Assembly: GCF_007830125.1 (NCBI RefSeq)
Contig: NZ_VLLG01000008.1
Location: 205,403 to 269,402, forward strand
Reading direction: 5' to 3'
Length of the DNA stretch: 64,000 nucleotides
Source of the DNA: Chitinophaga japonensis
Lineage (GTDB): Bacteria; Bacteroidota; Bacteroidia; Chitinophagales; Chitinophagaceae
Below the pieces are notes generated by a model. That model saw only the letters and a list, made by a program, of their open reading frames with translations, was not told the DNA's origin and made no database searches. Of the stretch, positions 33,422 to 41,860 are shown in pieces. The translations under genes and the position numbers were made by a program. Numbering within the stretch: the stretch's first letter is position 1; the number at the start of each line of letters is the position of its first letter.

Positions 33422-35862
33422 AGTACGCAGATGTAATATTACCACTGGCATTGCCCAAGAACTATACGTATGCCATCCCGGAAAACATGGAGGCGGCCAT
33501 ACAGGCGGGCAGCCGGGTGGCCGTACAGCTCGGGAAGCAGAAAAAATATGCCGGTATCGTAAAGGCGGTGCATACCCAGGCGCCGCTGGACTACAAGACC
33601 AAGCCCATACTGGACCTGCTGGATAAAGATCCCGTAGTATACCCGGCACAGTTAGCTTTCTGGAGCTGGATAGCCGGCTATTACATGTGCAGCGAAGGGG
33701 AGGTGCTCAATGCCGCGCTGCCCGCGCACCTGAAGCTGTCCAGCGAAACGGTGCTGCTGTATAACGATGCTTACGGCGATGATTTCACGGCGCTGGATGA
33801 AGATGAATACCTGGTGGCGGAAGCCCTGCATATGCGGAAAGAGCTGCGTATCGAGGAAGTGCAGATGATACTGGATAAGGCAGACGTTTACTCCACCATC
33901 AAGAAATTAATAGAGAAGAAAGTATGCCTTATATACGAGGAGCTGAAAGAGGTATACAAGGAGAAGAAGGAGAACTATGTGCAGTTGCATGCGGTTTACG
34001 AGCAGGAGGAAAACCTGGCCGCCCTGTTCAACGAAATGGGCCGCGCGCCCAAGCAGATGGAGCTGCTGCTGGCCTACCTGCACCTGCTGAAAACGCAGGG
34101 CGCCGTGCTGCAGAGCGAGCTGCTGAAAAAATCCGGCGCTTCCGCCGCCCAACTGAAAGGGCTGGTGGACAAGAATGTGCTGTGGATAGAGAAGCGCACG
34201 GTAGACCGTGTACCGGGAGGCAAGGCAACCCTGCTTAACGACCTGAGCCTGAGCCCCGCCCAGGAAACCGCCCTGCAGGCCGTGCGCCGGAGCTTTGAGC
34301 ACAAGCCGGTGACCCTGCTGCATGGGGTTACCTCCAGCGGTAAAACGCAGTTGTATGTAAAGCTGATAGAAGAATACCTGGCCACCGGCCGCCAGGTGCT
34401 GTACCTGCTGCCGGAAATAGCCCTTACTGCACAGATCATCCGGCGCCTGCAAAAGCATTTCGGTAACAAAATAGGCATCTACCATTCCCGCTTTAATAAT
34501 AATGAACGGGTGGAGATATGGAACAAGGTAAAGAGCGGCGAGCTGCAGATCGTGCTGGGCGCGCGCTCCAGCCTGCTGCTGCCGTTCCGCGACATCGGCC
34601 TGATCATACTGGACGAAGAGCATGACGCTTCTTACAAGCAGCAGGACCCGGCGCCCCGCTATCATGCCCGCGATGCAGCTATCTACTACGCCGGCCTGTT
34701 CGGGGCCAAAGTGTTGTTGGGCTCTGCCACGCCCTCCCTGGAATCCTATTTCAATGCGCAACAAGGTAAATACGGGCTGGTGGAATTGCTGGAGCGCTTT
34801 GGCGGGCTGGAGATGCCGGCCATTGAAATTGTGGATACCAAACAGCCTACCGCGGAAAAGAAGATGCAGGAGCATTTTACCCCGGCGCTGGTAGCCGCCG
34901 TTTCCCAAAGCCTGGCCGCGGGCCGGCAGGTGATCCTGTTCCAGAACCGCCGGGGCTATGCGCCTTTCCTCCTGTGCACCACCTGCGGCTGGATACCGCA
35001 CTGCCGCCAGTGCGACGTATCGCTTACCTGGCACCGTAACCTGGACAAACTGCATTGCCACTACTGCGGTACCCAGTACCCGTACCTCTATACCTGCGCC
35101 GCCTGCGGCAGCCAGACGCTGGTGCCCAAAAGCTTTGGCACGGAGAAAATAGAGGAGGACCTGCAGCAACTGTTTCCCCAGGCCCGCATCGCCCGCATGG
35201 ATGTGGACGCGGTGCGGAACAAGGACAGCCATAATAAAATGATCCAGTTGCTGGAAGAACGGCGTATAGACATCCTCGTGGGTACGCAGATGGTGGTGAA
35301 AGGACTGGATTTTGAGAACGTGAACCTGGTGGGGATACTGAGCGCGGACAGCCTGCTGAGCTTCCCGGATTTCCGGGTCAATGAGCGCGCTTTCCAGTTG
35401 ATGGAGCAGGTGAGCGGGCGTGCCGGCCGCAAGCACGACAAGGGCCGGGTGCTTATACAGGCCGCCAACGTCCGCCACCCGGTGCTACAGTATGTAACGG
35501 CACATGACTACAAGGGCATGTATGAAACGGAGATCGCCGAACGGCAGCGTTTCGGCTACCCGCCCTTTATACGCTTGCTGAAGATCACTGTGAAACATAA
35601 GAAGCAGACCACTGCCGAACAGGCGGCACATGTGTTGGGCCACTGGCTGCAACCCCACCTGGGACCGCAACTGGTAGGACCGGCTGCCCCGCTGGTGAGC
35701 CGGGTGCGCAACAATTATCTGCAGGAAATGCTGGTAAAGCTGCCCCGCGATACCAAAGCTATTGCCCAGACCAAACAATTACTGAAAGAGCATTTCATCA
35801 AACTGCAGGCGGAAAAGAAATTCCGGTCGGTGGTGATAGTGGCAGATGTAGATACTATTTAG
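33418..35862 (+). CDS. priA: Primosomal protein N' (PriA helicase)
   Basis: 814 residues. The 3'-DNA-binding domain lies at 1-105, the Walker A motif GVTSSGKTQ at about 302 and the DEEH box (LDEEHDASYK) at about 400. Zinc-binding Cys clusters (CTTCGWIPHCRQC, CHYC, CAACGS) run from about 520 to 565. The helicase motifs GTQMVVKGLDFENV and QVSGRAGR follow. It restarts stalled replication forks. It overlaps the acyltransferase gene by 4 bases. Confidence 0.97.
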   Translation: MKYADVILPLALPKNYTYAIPENMEAAIQAGSRVAVQLGKQKKYAGIVKAVHTQAPLDYKTKPILDLLDKDPVVYPAQLAFWSWIAGYYMCSEGEVLNAALPAHLKLSSETVLLYNDAYGDDFTALDEDEYLVAEALHMRKELRIEEVQMILDKADVYSTIKKLIEKKVCLIYEELKEVYKEKKENYVQLHAVYEQEENLAALFNEMGRAPKQMELLLAYLHLLKTQGAVLQSELLKKSGASAAQLKGLVDKNVLWIEKRTVDRVPGGKATLLNDLSLSPAQETALQAVRRSFEHKPVTLLHGVTSSGKTQLYVKLIEEYLATGRQVLYLLPEIALTAQIIRRLQKHFGNKIGIYHSRFNNNERVEIWNKVKSGELQIVLGARSSLLLPFRDIGLIILDEEHDASYKQQDPAPRYHARDAAIYYAGLFGAKVLLGSATPSLESYFNAQQGKYGLVELLERFGGLEMPAIEIVDTKQPTAEKKMQEHFTPALVAAVSQSLAAGRQVILFQNRRGYAPFLLCTTCGWIPHCRQCDVSLTWHRNLDKLHCHYCGTQYPYLYTCAACGSQTLVPKSFGTEKIEEDLQQLFPQARIARMDVDAVRNKDSHNKMIQLLEERRIDILVGTQMVVKGLDFENVNLVGILSADSLLSFPDFRVNERAFQLMEQVSGRAGRKHDKGRVLIQAANVRHPVLQYVTAHDYKGMYETEIAERQRFGYPPFIRLLKITVKHKKQTTAEQAAHVLGHWLQPHLGPQLVGPAAPLVSRVRNNYLQEMLVKLPRDTKAIAQTKQLLKEHFIKLQAEKKFRSVVIVADVDTI

Positions 35863-35870
35863 TGTGCCCG

Positions 35871-36539
35871 TCAAAGCGGTTCTCCCGCCATTTCCTTAAT
35901 AGCATCCGATTCATAGATATGGGTGCCGCGCTCTCCTTTGACGGCCGCGGCCATCATGGCTTTGGCAACCGTGGAAGCCCTGATGCCCCGGTACTTTTTC
36001 CAGCGTCCCTGCAGCAGGAAGTAAAACACCTGCACCAGCCACTGGCCTACCAGGGCGCCGGGCCGCAGCTCCTGGCGCTTTCCCAGCAGGGCGGAGGGAC
36101 GGAAAATGTGCAGGCTGCCAAAATCCAGCCGGGTGACGGCCTGCTCGGTTTCCCCTTTGGTGCGCAGGTAAAAGAAACGGGAATGCACATTGGCGCCCAC
36201 GGACGACATGAGCAGGAACTGGGGGAAGCCCTGCCGTTTGGCCAGTGTAGCGCAGCGTACGGGAATATTGAAATCCACCTGCCGGAACTGTTCCTGGCTG
36301 CCGGCCTTGCGCCGGGTGGTGCCAATGCAGCAGAACAGCACGTCGCCGTGCAGGGCGTCCGCCAGGCTGGCTTCATCTTCGAAATCCACAATAATGCTTT
36401 CCAGCCCGGCCCGCTGCTTCAGCGAGGGCCTGCGCAGCAGCACCCTTACCTTGTCAAAGGCCGGGTTGTGCAGCAGCAGGTTTACCAGGTGGCTGCCGGT
36501 AAGGCCGGTAGCGCCGATCACAACTGCAGTTTGAGGCAT
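35871..36539 (-). CDS. NAD(P)-binding oxidoreductase-like protein (HTATIP2/NmrA-like)
   Basis: 222 residues with a Rossmann start TAVVIGATGLTGSHLVNLLL and a short-chain/NmrA-like fold (DVLFCCIGTTRR, FLLMSSVGANVHSRFFY), including a YxxxK-like YLRTKGETE. Such atypical SDRs bind NAD(P)H; the substrate is unknown. It converges on priA, nine bases apart. Confidence 0.82.
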   Translation of the reverse strand: MPQTAVVIGATGLTGSHLVNLLLHNPAFDKVRVLLRRPSLKQRAGLESIIVDFEDEASLADALHGDVLFCCIGTTRRKAGSQEQFRQVDFNIPVRCATLAKRQGFPQFLLMSSVGANVHSRFFYLRTKGETEQAVTRLDFGSLHIFRPSALLGKRQELRPGALVGQWLVQVFYFLLQGRWKKYRGIRASTVAKAMMAAAVKGERGTHIYESDAIKEMAGEPL

Positions 36540-36599
36540 TGTTCTGTTAGGTTATCTTTGTTCCTTCGTTTATAAAGTTAAGTTATTGAACACGTAATT

Positions 36600-37616
36600 A
36601 TGCAGGTATCCGAAAATGTTTTGCTACAGCCCTATAATACTTTTGGCATCCGGGCGCAGGCCCGTTATTTTATGCCCTTTGCCGATGTGCAGCAGTTGCA
36701 GGCCGTGCTGCAGGATGCCCGCTGGCAGGCGTTTCCGCGCATGGTACTGGGTGGGGGCAGCAATGTGCTGTTTACAAGGGACTTTGACGGGTTGATGCTG
36801 AAGAACGAGCTGAAAGGCATTACATTGTTGCGGGAAGATGATGAGTACATCTACGTAAAAGCGGGCGCCGGCGAGAACTGGCACCAGTTTGTGCTATACT
36901 GTATTGAACGGCAGTGGGCGGGGCTGGAGAACCTGTCCCTGATACCCGGCAACGTGGGCGCCAGCCCTATGCAGAACATCGGGGCTTACGGCGTGGAGAT
37001 CAGGGATTATTTTCATGAACTGGAAGCCTGGCACCTGCAGGACCATACGCTGGTAACCTTCAGTAACGCAGACTGCGCCTTCGGGTACCGGGAAAGCGTG
37101 TTCAAGAAACAGTACAAGGGACAGTTCGCTATTCTTTCCGTTACCTATCGCCTGCGCAAGCAACCCCGTTTTAATACCAGCTATGGCGCTATAGAAGAAG
37201 AGCTGCAGCGCATGGGCGTCCGGGAACTGTCCATCCGTGCCATCAGCCAGGCAGTCATCAATATCCGCAGCTCCAAGCTCCCTGATCCTGCACAGGTAGG
37301 TAATGCCGGCAGCTTTTTCAAAAACCCCACCGTTGGCGCCGCACAGTTTGCCGCTTTAAAAAGCGCGCATCCCGGCATTGTGGCCTACCCGGTAGCGCAG
37401 GACCAGCACAAGCTGGCTGCCGGCTGGCTGATAGAGCAATGCGGCTGGAAAGGCTTCCGCAGCGGGGACGCCGGTGTGCATGCCCGCCAGGCCCTGGTAT
37501 TGGTCAACTATGGCCATGCCAGCGGGCAGGAGATCTACCAACTGTCGCAGCAGGTGCTGGACAGCGTGCAGGAAAAATTCGGTGTGGAACTGGAGCGCGA
37601 GGTGAACATTATTTGA
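36600..37616 (+). CDS. murB: UDP-N-acetylenolpyruvoylglucosamine reductase
   Basis: 338 residues, E. coli-type MurB. FAD-binding elements are NTFGIRAQARYF, VLGGGSNVLFT and IPGNVGASPMQNIGAYGVE; catalytic elements are FGYRESVFKKQYKG and GNAGSFFKNP (Ser general acid). It reduces UDP-GlcNAc-enolpyruvate to UDP-MurNAc for peptidoglycan. It converges with, and overlaps by eight bases, the YpdA-like gene. Confidence 0.97.
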   Translation: MQVSENVLLQPYNTFGIRAQARYFMPFADVQQLQAVLQDARWQAFPRMVLGGGSNVLFTRDFDGLMLKNELKGITLLREDDEYIYVKAGAGENWHQFVLYCIERQWAGLENLSLIPGNVGASPMQNIGAYGVEIRDYFHELEAWHLQDHTLVTFSNADCAFGYRESVFKKQYKGQFAILSVTYRLRKQPRFNTSYGAIEEELQRMGVRELSIRAISQAVINIRSSKLPDPAQVGNAGSFFKNPTVGAAQFAALKSAHPGIVAYPVAQDQHKLAAGWLIEQCGWKGFRSGDAGVHARQALVLVNYGHASGQEIYQLSQQVLDSVQEKFGVELEREVNII

Positions 37617-38574
37617 GTGTGATATGCTCCACTATTTTCTCCGCATGTTCCCTGGAGTTCTCAATGAACCATACATGGGTATCCATGCCCCCGCACACTA
37701 CGCCGGCCAGGTAAATGCGGGGCATATTGGTTTCCATGGTGTCCGGGTTGTAGGCCGGGTACCGCTTGCTGTCGGCAGATAAGGTGATGCCTGCTTTTTC
37801 CAGGAAAGCAAAGTTGGGCTGGTACCCCGTCATGGCGATCACATAGTCATTGTCCACGGTCACCTCGCCTTCCGGCGTAGAGATGTCCACGGTATCCGGG
37901 TGTATGGCTTTGATCACGGAATGGAAATAGGCCTTGATGGAACCTTCCTTGATACGGTTCTCAATATCCGGCCGTACCCAGTATTTCACCCGGTCACCGA
38001 TACCGCTTTCCCGCACTACCATGGTTACATCCGCGCCCTTGCGCCAGGTTTCCAGCGCAGCATCCACAGCGGAGTTGTGGGCGCCTACCACGATCACTTT
38101 CTGCATGGCATAAAAATGCGGGTCTTTATAGTAGTGCCTGACCTTTGGCAGGTCCTCGCCGGGCACATTCATCAGGTTGGGTATGTCATAGAAGCCGGTA
38201 GCGATCACCACATGCCGGCCCCTGTAAATGTGCCGCGGAGTTTTTACCTGGTACAGGTCTCCATCCGGCGCAATGGACAGCACTTCTTCAAAGAGCCGTA
38301 CCTGCAGCGCTTTGGAGGTAGCCACCCGCCTGTAATATTCCAGCGCCTCCGGGCGGGTGGGCTTGGCATTGATGGACATGAAGGGAATGCCCCCGATCTC
38401 CAGCCGCTCGGAAGTGGAAAAGAATGTCATATTCAGGGGATAGTTGTACAGTGAATTGACCAGGCAGCCTTTTTCCAGTATTACATAGCGCAGTCCCGCT
38501 TTTTGTGCTGCCAGCCCACAGGCCAGTCCTATAGGCCCTCCGCCCACGATCACGATATCATACGTTGTATCCAT
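37609..38574 (-). CDS. ypdA: YpdA-like bacillithiol disulfide reductase family protein
   Basis: 321 residues from ATG 38574; a start at 38631 would add 19 non-family residues. The FAD-binding GGGPIGLACGLAAQKAG and the NADPH-binding VVGAHNSAVDAALE motifs are clear. Also present are YpdA signatures STSERLEIGG, TRPEALEYYRRV and LAGVVCGGMDTHVWFIENSREHA. In Bacillus and Staphylococcus YpdA keeps bacillithiol reduced. A Bacteroidota counterpart is plausible because many of these bacteria make bacillithiol; no bsh genes are in view. Confidence 0.9.
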   Translation of the reverse strand: MDTTYDIVIVGGGPIGLACGLAAQKAGLRYVILEKGCLVNSLYNYPLNMTFFSTSERLEIGGIPFMSINAKPTRPEALEYYRRVATSKALQVRLFEEVLSIAPDGDLYQVKTPRHIYRGRHVVIATGFYDIPNLMNVPGEDLPKVRHYYKDPHFYAMQKVIVVGAHNSAVDAALETWRKGADVTMVVRESGIGDRVKYWVRPDIENRIKEGSIKAYFHSVIKAIHPDTVDISTPEGEVTVDNDYVIAMTGYQPNFAFLEKAGITLSADSKRYPAYNPDTMETNMPRIYLAGVVCGGMDTHVWFIENSREHAEKIVEHITLK

Positions 38575-38587
38575 AGGGATAAAATTA

Positions 38588-39289
38588 CTACAGCGTGGCC
38601 ATATAGTCCAGTAATTTATGCATCCCGGCATTGGCTGCAGTGGCCAGTCCGCTCAACTGCGTAATGGTAGCGGCGTCCTGGATGTAAGGGGCCGGCTTTA
38701 GCTCCTGCGCTCCTGCCGCCGCCATATCCGCCGCATCCTGGGGTCTTACCTCCAGGTGGAACTGCAGGCCCACTACCTTGCCTTTATATATGAAAGCCTG
38801 GTGAGCGCAGGCGGCGGTAGCGGCAAAACGTGTAGCCGTTGAAGGGAGGTCAAACGTATCGCCGTGCCAGTGAAACACGTTCAACTCCGGCGGGAAAACA
38901 GTTGCGGGGAAAGTATCGCTGCCCGGGCTGATGAATTGTACGGGAAACCAGCCGATCTCCTTTTCAGGGTTGGGATACACGCGGGCGCCCAGCGCCGCCG
39001 CAATGAGCTGTGCGCCCAGGCAGACGCCCAGCACTTTTTTCTGCTGTTGTATGGCATCGGCAATGAACTGTTTTTCAATGCGGAGCCAGGGATGCTGCTC
39101 CGTTTCATAAACGCCCATCGGCCCACCCATAATGATCAGCCAGTCTATATCCTGCAGGTCCGGCAGCACCGGCGTTTCATACCAGCGGGTAGCCGTTACG
39201 GTGTGGCCGTGCTCCTGTATCCAGTCGCCAATGCAGCCCAGTCCTTCAAAGGGCACATGTTGAAAGTAATGTATACGTAGCGCTTGCAT
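38588..39289 (-). CDS. Class I glutamine amidotransferase-like protein
   Basis: 233 residues, stand-alone glutaminase fold. The catalytic Cys is in GVCLGAQLIAAALGA (about 94-108), the His pair region in FQFHLEVRP-like VGLQFHLEVRPQD, and the Trp/His segment FHWHGDTFDLP is typical of GuaA-like stand-alone amidotransferases. The ammonia acceptor is unknown. It ends 13 bases before the YpdA-like start on the same strand. Confidence 0.88.
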   Translation of the reverse strand: MQALRIHYFQHVPFEGLGCIGDWIQEHGHTVTATRWYETPVLPDLQDIDWLIIMGGPMGVYETEQHPWLRIEKQFIADAIQQQKKVLGVCLGAQLIAAALGARVYPNPEKEIGWFPVQFISPGSDTFPATVFPPELNVFHWHGDTFDLPSTATRFAATAACAHQAFIYKGKVVGLQFHLEVRPQDAADMAAAGAQELKPAPYIQDAATITQLSGLATAANAGMHKLLDYMATL

Positions 39290-39309
39290 CCTGTAAAGAT
39301 AACATACGG

Positions 39310-40194
39310 TTATCGTACCACGGCCATGGCCACCCGGTAAAATTCGTAGCCCCTTATCTTACGGGCTTTTTTCCCGAAATATCTTTCCCGGTAGTCGGCG
39401 GCGCCTTCGTCAAACACCAGTTCCATATTGTACCCTGCCAGGAAGTGGGGCAGGTAGGAGGGGTCCAGCCCTACGTTCCAGGGCTCGGCTATCCTTTTCA
39501 GGAGACGGTCCACATTCACCGCGCCGTAGTAGGTGCCGGGATCTTCCAGTACCCGCCGGTCCACGTAATTGAAGATGATCCGCGTGCCGGGCGGAAAGGC
39601 CTGGAAATAGCGGAACATGGTATTGCCTACGCTGGCGGTCAGGTTATTGGTAGCGCCTTCCCAGATGAACAGCGTTTTGTAATGCGATCCCTGCATCAGG
39701 CCGGTAATATGGGTACAGGGATGCTGGTTCTTAAAATCCATCGCTATATAATCCACGTGTGTATAGGGGCCCTGCCGGACCTTTGACAGTTGCTCCTGCT
39801 TGAATTGCTGGGTAATGGGCCGGTCCACTTCCACAAACTGCACCCGCTCCCGTATCCGCAGGCGGTGGGCCCGGGTATCCAGGCCGGCGCCCAGTATGAT
39901 CACCTGGTTAATGCCGTGGTCCCGGATGGTGTTGACGGTCATTACATCTATCAGCCGGGTCCTGGCCACTACGGCGGTTTGTGAGCCGGGCCAGCAGGTA
40001 TTGATATACCAGGGCACAAACCAGCGGAAGAAGGGCCAGGCGGAAAGCGATGCCCACATTTTCAGCGCCGGGGGCAGAAAATGGATGGCATAAGGGTCAT
40101 GGAACAGCCGCTTGCGGGCCGGGCGGTTGGACTCAATGGCGCGAAAGAAAGCGATCAGTACAGTAGACCTGCTGGCACGAGCCTGTCTGCGCAT
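39310..40194 (-). CDS. Leucine-carboxyl-methyltransferase-type SAM methyltransferase A
   Basis: 294 residues from ATG 40194 (MRRQARASRSTV). A longer reading from 40383 overlaps the DinB gene and is not family-like. The Rossmann SAM site is VIILGAGLDTRAHRLRI, with FVEVDRP, FIWEGATNNLTA and TRIIFNYVDRR as in the LCM/PPM family. These bacterial enzymes methylate carboxylates or small molecules of unknown identity. A paralogue lies at 40717-41625, with a DinB-like gene between. Confidence 0.85.
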   Translation of the reverse strand: MRRQARASRSTVLIAFFRAIESNRPARKRLFHDPYAIHFLPPALKMWASLSAWPFFRWFVPWYINTCWPGSQTAVVARTRLIDVMTVNTIRDHGINQVIILGAGLDTRAHRLRIRERVQFVEVDRPITQQFKQEQLSKVRQGPYTHVDYIAMDFKNQHPCTHITGLMQGSHYKTLFIWEGATNNLTASVGNTMFRYFQAFPPGTRIIFNYVDRRVLEDPGTYYGAVNVDRLLKRIAEPWNVGLDPSYLPHFLAGYNMELVFDEGAADYRERYFGKKARKIRGYEFYRVAMAVVR

Positions 40195-40208
40195 ATACAG
40201 GATTTTGG

Positions 40209-40742
40209 TTATTGCATATTTTCCAGGCTTGCCTCGATCCGGTGGATCTGCTGCAAATGCCGTTCTGTATGGTAAATCAGGTAATACACCCATTCCATCC
40301 TCGTCATATACCCGAAGCTGGCATGTTCCGTGCCCCTGCATAGCCAGTCTGCCGGCTCTTTGGCCAGTATGGCCTTTATGCACTCCCGGTTGTGGCGGAA
40401 AGCATTGCTGAATGTGGCGATATCCTTGTAGCCGCCCTCCAGTGTAGGCGGTTCTCCCAGTACAAACAGCCGCTTGTCAAAGTCCATAAAGCTTTGGCTG
40501 ATCTGCGCCACCTTGCTGTTGGGCGCCCGGTCCTTTACCGGTTCTGCGGGGCCCTGTAATGTGCTGGCTACCTGCTGCTCGGCTATCAGCATATGCTCTG
40601 CACAATCCATAATGCTCCAGGCCGTTTGCTCGTTCTTCATATGCAGCCTGTCTGCCGGCATTGTATCCAGGATGTCCAGGAAAAGCACGGTATTGTTGTC
40701 CAGGTCGGTATGGAGTTTATGAACATCCGGTATCATGGTCAT
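40209..40742 (-). CDS. DinB-like metal-dependent four-helix protein
   Basis: 177 residues with the DinB fold: SIMDCAEHMLIAEQQV supplies the first metal His and YYLIYHTERHLQQIHRI the other two. DinB/BSH-type enzymes use thiols or act as thiol-S-transferases; the substrate here is unknown. Its start overlaps the upstream methyltransferase gene by 26 bases and it ends 15 bases before the second methyltransferase, so all three appear to form one operon. Confidence 0.87.
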   Translation of the reverse strand: MTMIPDVHKLHTDLDNNTVLFLDILDTMPADRLHMKNEQTAWSIMDCAEHMLIAEQQVASTLQGPAEPVKDRAPNSKVAQISQSFMDFDKRLFVLGEPPTLEGGYKDIATFSNAFRHNRECIKAILAKEPADWLCRGTEHASFGYMTRMEWVYYLIYHTERHLQQIHRIEASLENMQ

Positions 40743-41625
40743 TGTTTTTTGCTTTCACGCGGGCCATGGCCACCCGGTACCATTCATACCCCTTCATTTT
40801 ACCGGCGCGCTTTCCGAAGTACAGCTTCCTGTATTCTGTGGTGCCGATATCTTCTTCCAGCTCCATATCATAACCGGCCAGGAAATCTCGGATACCGGCG
40901 GGGTCCAGGCCAAAGCTCCAGTTATCATTACTTTTTTTCAACAGTCTCGTCATACTCGCAGCCCCAATAAACATGCCCGGATTTTCCAGTACCTGTTTGT
41001 CTACATAGGTAAATATGATCCGGGTGCCGGGCGGAAAGCCCGCAAAATAGCGGAACATCTTATCGCCGGTAGCCCCGGTCAGGGAGTTGCTGACGCCTTC
41101 CCAGATGAACAGGGTCCTGTAATGAGGGCGTTGCAGCAAGCGGGGGATCACCTCATCCGGCTGCTGGATGGCCATGTCCATGGGCACGTAGTCCACCGGG
41201 CGGCGCTGGTAGGGCAATGCCGCCAGCACGGCCTGCTTGGCTTTTTGCGCCAGCGGATGATCCACTTCCACAAACTGTGCTTTTACCTCCTGCAGCCGGT
41301 GCGCCCGGCAGTCAAATTCAGCGCCCAGTATCACCACCTGGTTTACGCCGTGGCGCTCTATGGTGCGCACCGTCATCACATCTATCAGGCGGGTGCGGGC
41401 GGCGCCGGAGGTAAGCGTGCCTGGGTACAGCTTTTCAATATACCAGTAAACAAACCAGTTAAAAAACGGCAGCCGGTGCAGCCACAGCACAAATTTCAAT
41501 GAGCGCGGTAAAAAAGCTTTTGCATAGGGATCATAGAACAGACGCTCATCAGCGGGGCGGTTTGATTCTATGGCGCGATTAAATGCTTTGTACAAGGCCA
41601 TTTTACTGGCGTGGACCAGGTGCAT
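40717..41625 (-). CDS. Leucine-carboxyl-methyltransferase-type SAM methyltransferase B
   Basis: 302 residues. The SAM site is VVILGAEFDCRAHRLQ, with FVEVDHPLAQKAKQAV, FIWEGVSNSLTGATGDKMF and TRIIFTYVDKQ. It is clearly related to the product at 39310-40194 (SNRPADERLFYDPYAKAFLP versus SNRPARKRLFHDPYAIHFLP), most simply by duplication. First gene of the three-gene unit. A 235-base gap separates it from the divergent lanthipeptide cluster. Confidence 0.85.
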   Translation of the reverse strand: MHLVHASKMALYKAFNRAIESNRPADERLFYDPYAKAFLPRSLKFVLWLHRLPFFNWFVYWYIEKLYPGTLTSGAARTRLIDVMTVRTIERHGVNQVVILGAEFDCRAHRLQEVKAQFVEVDHPLAQKAKQAVLAALPYQRRPVDYVPMDMAIQQPDEVIPRLLQRPHYRTLFIWEGVSNSLTGATGDKMFRYFAGFPPGTRIIFTYVDKQVLENPGMFIGAASMTRLLKKSNDNWSFGLDPAGIRDFLAGYDMELEEDIGTTEYRKLYFGKRAGKMKGYEWYRVAMARVKAKNNDHDTGCS

Positions 41626-41718
41626 ACAGGGGTGTTTTGTTTACTATCTGCAGCACGATGCATACTCGTTGAGCATCAGAGATTAGATAAAGTTATGATC
41701 ATATGTTTATTGTTGTTG

Positions 41719-41734
41719 TCACACATTTGTGTGA
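41719..41734. promoter_or_regulatory. Perfect 16-bp palindrome in the divergent region
   Basis: TCACACATTTGTGTGA reads as an inverted repeat with a two-base centre (TCACACA/TGTGTGA). It lies between the methyltransferase operon and the outer-membrane receptor gene that opens the lanthipeptide cluster, about 127 bases before the receptor start. A repressor or activator site is possible; no factor is known. Confidence 0.4.
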
Positions 41735-41860
41735 GTGGCATCATGCAGGTTTTCGTACCTATAAACAAAGCGTTGGTGTAATACTATTTAAGTTACAGTA
41801 GAGGCAGGCTATTATTGTGTAATAAAGTTATATTTAGATAACCCGTGAAGACCATACTGC

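Noticed and set aside
33907..35478. Long minus-strand frame opposite priA
   Set aside because: PriA helicase and zinc motifs are intact on the plus strand; the opposite frame has none.
40195..40383. N-terminal extension of the methyltransferase to 40383
   Set aside because: It overlaps the coding sequence of the DinB gene and contains no family-like residues; ATG 40194 fits the family start.
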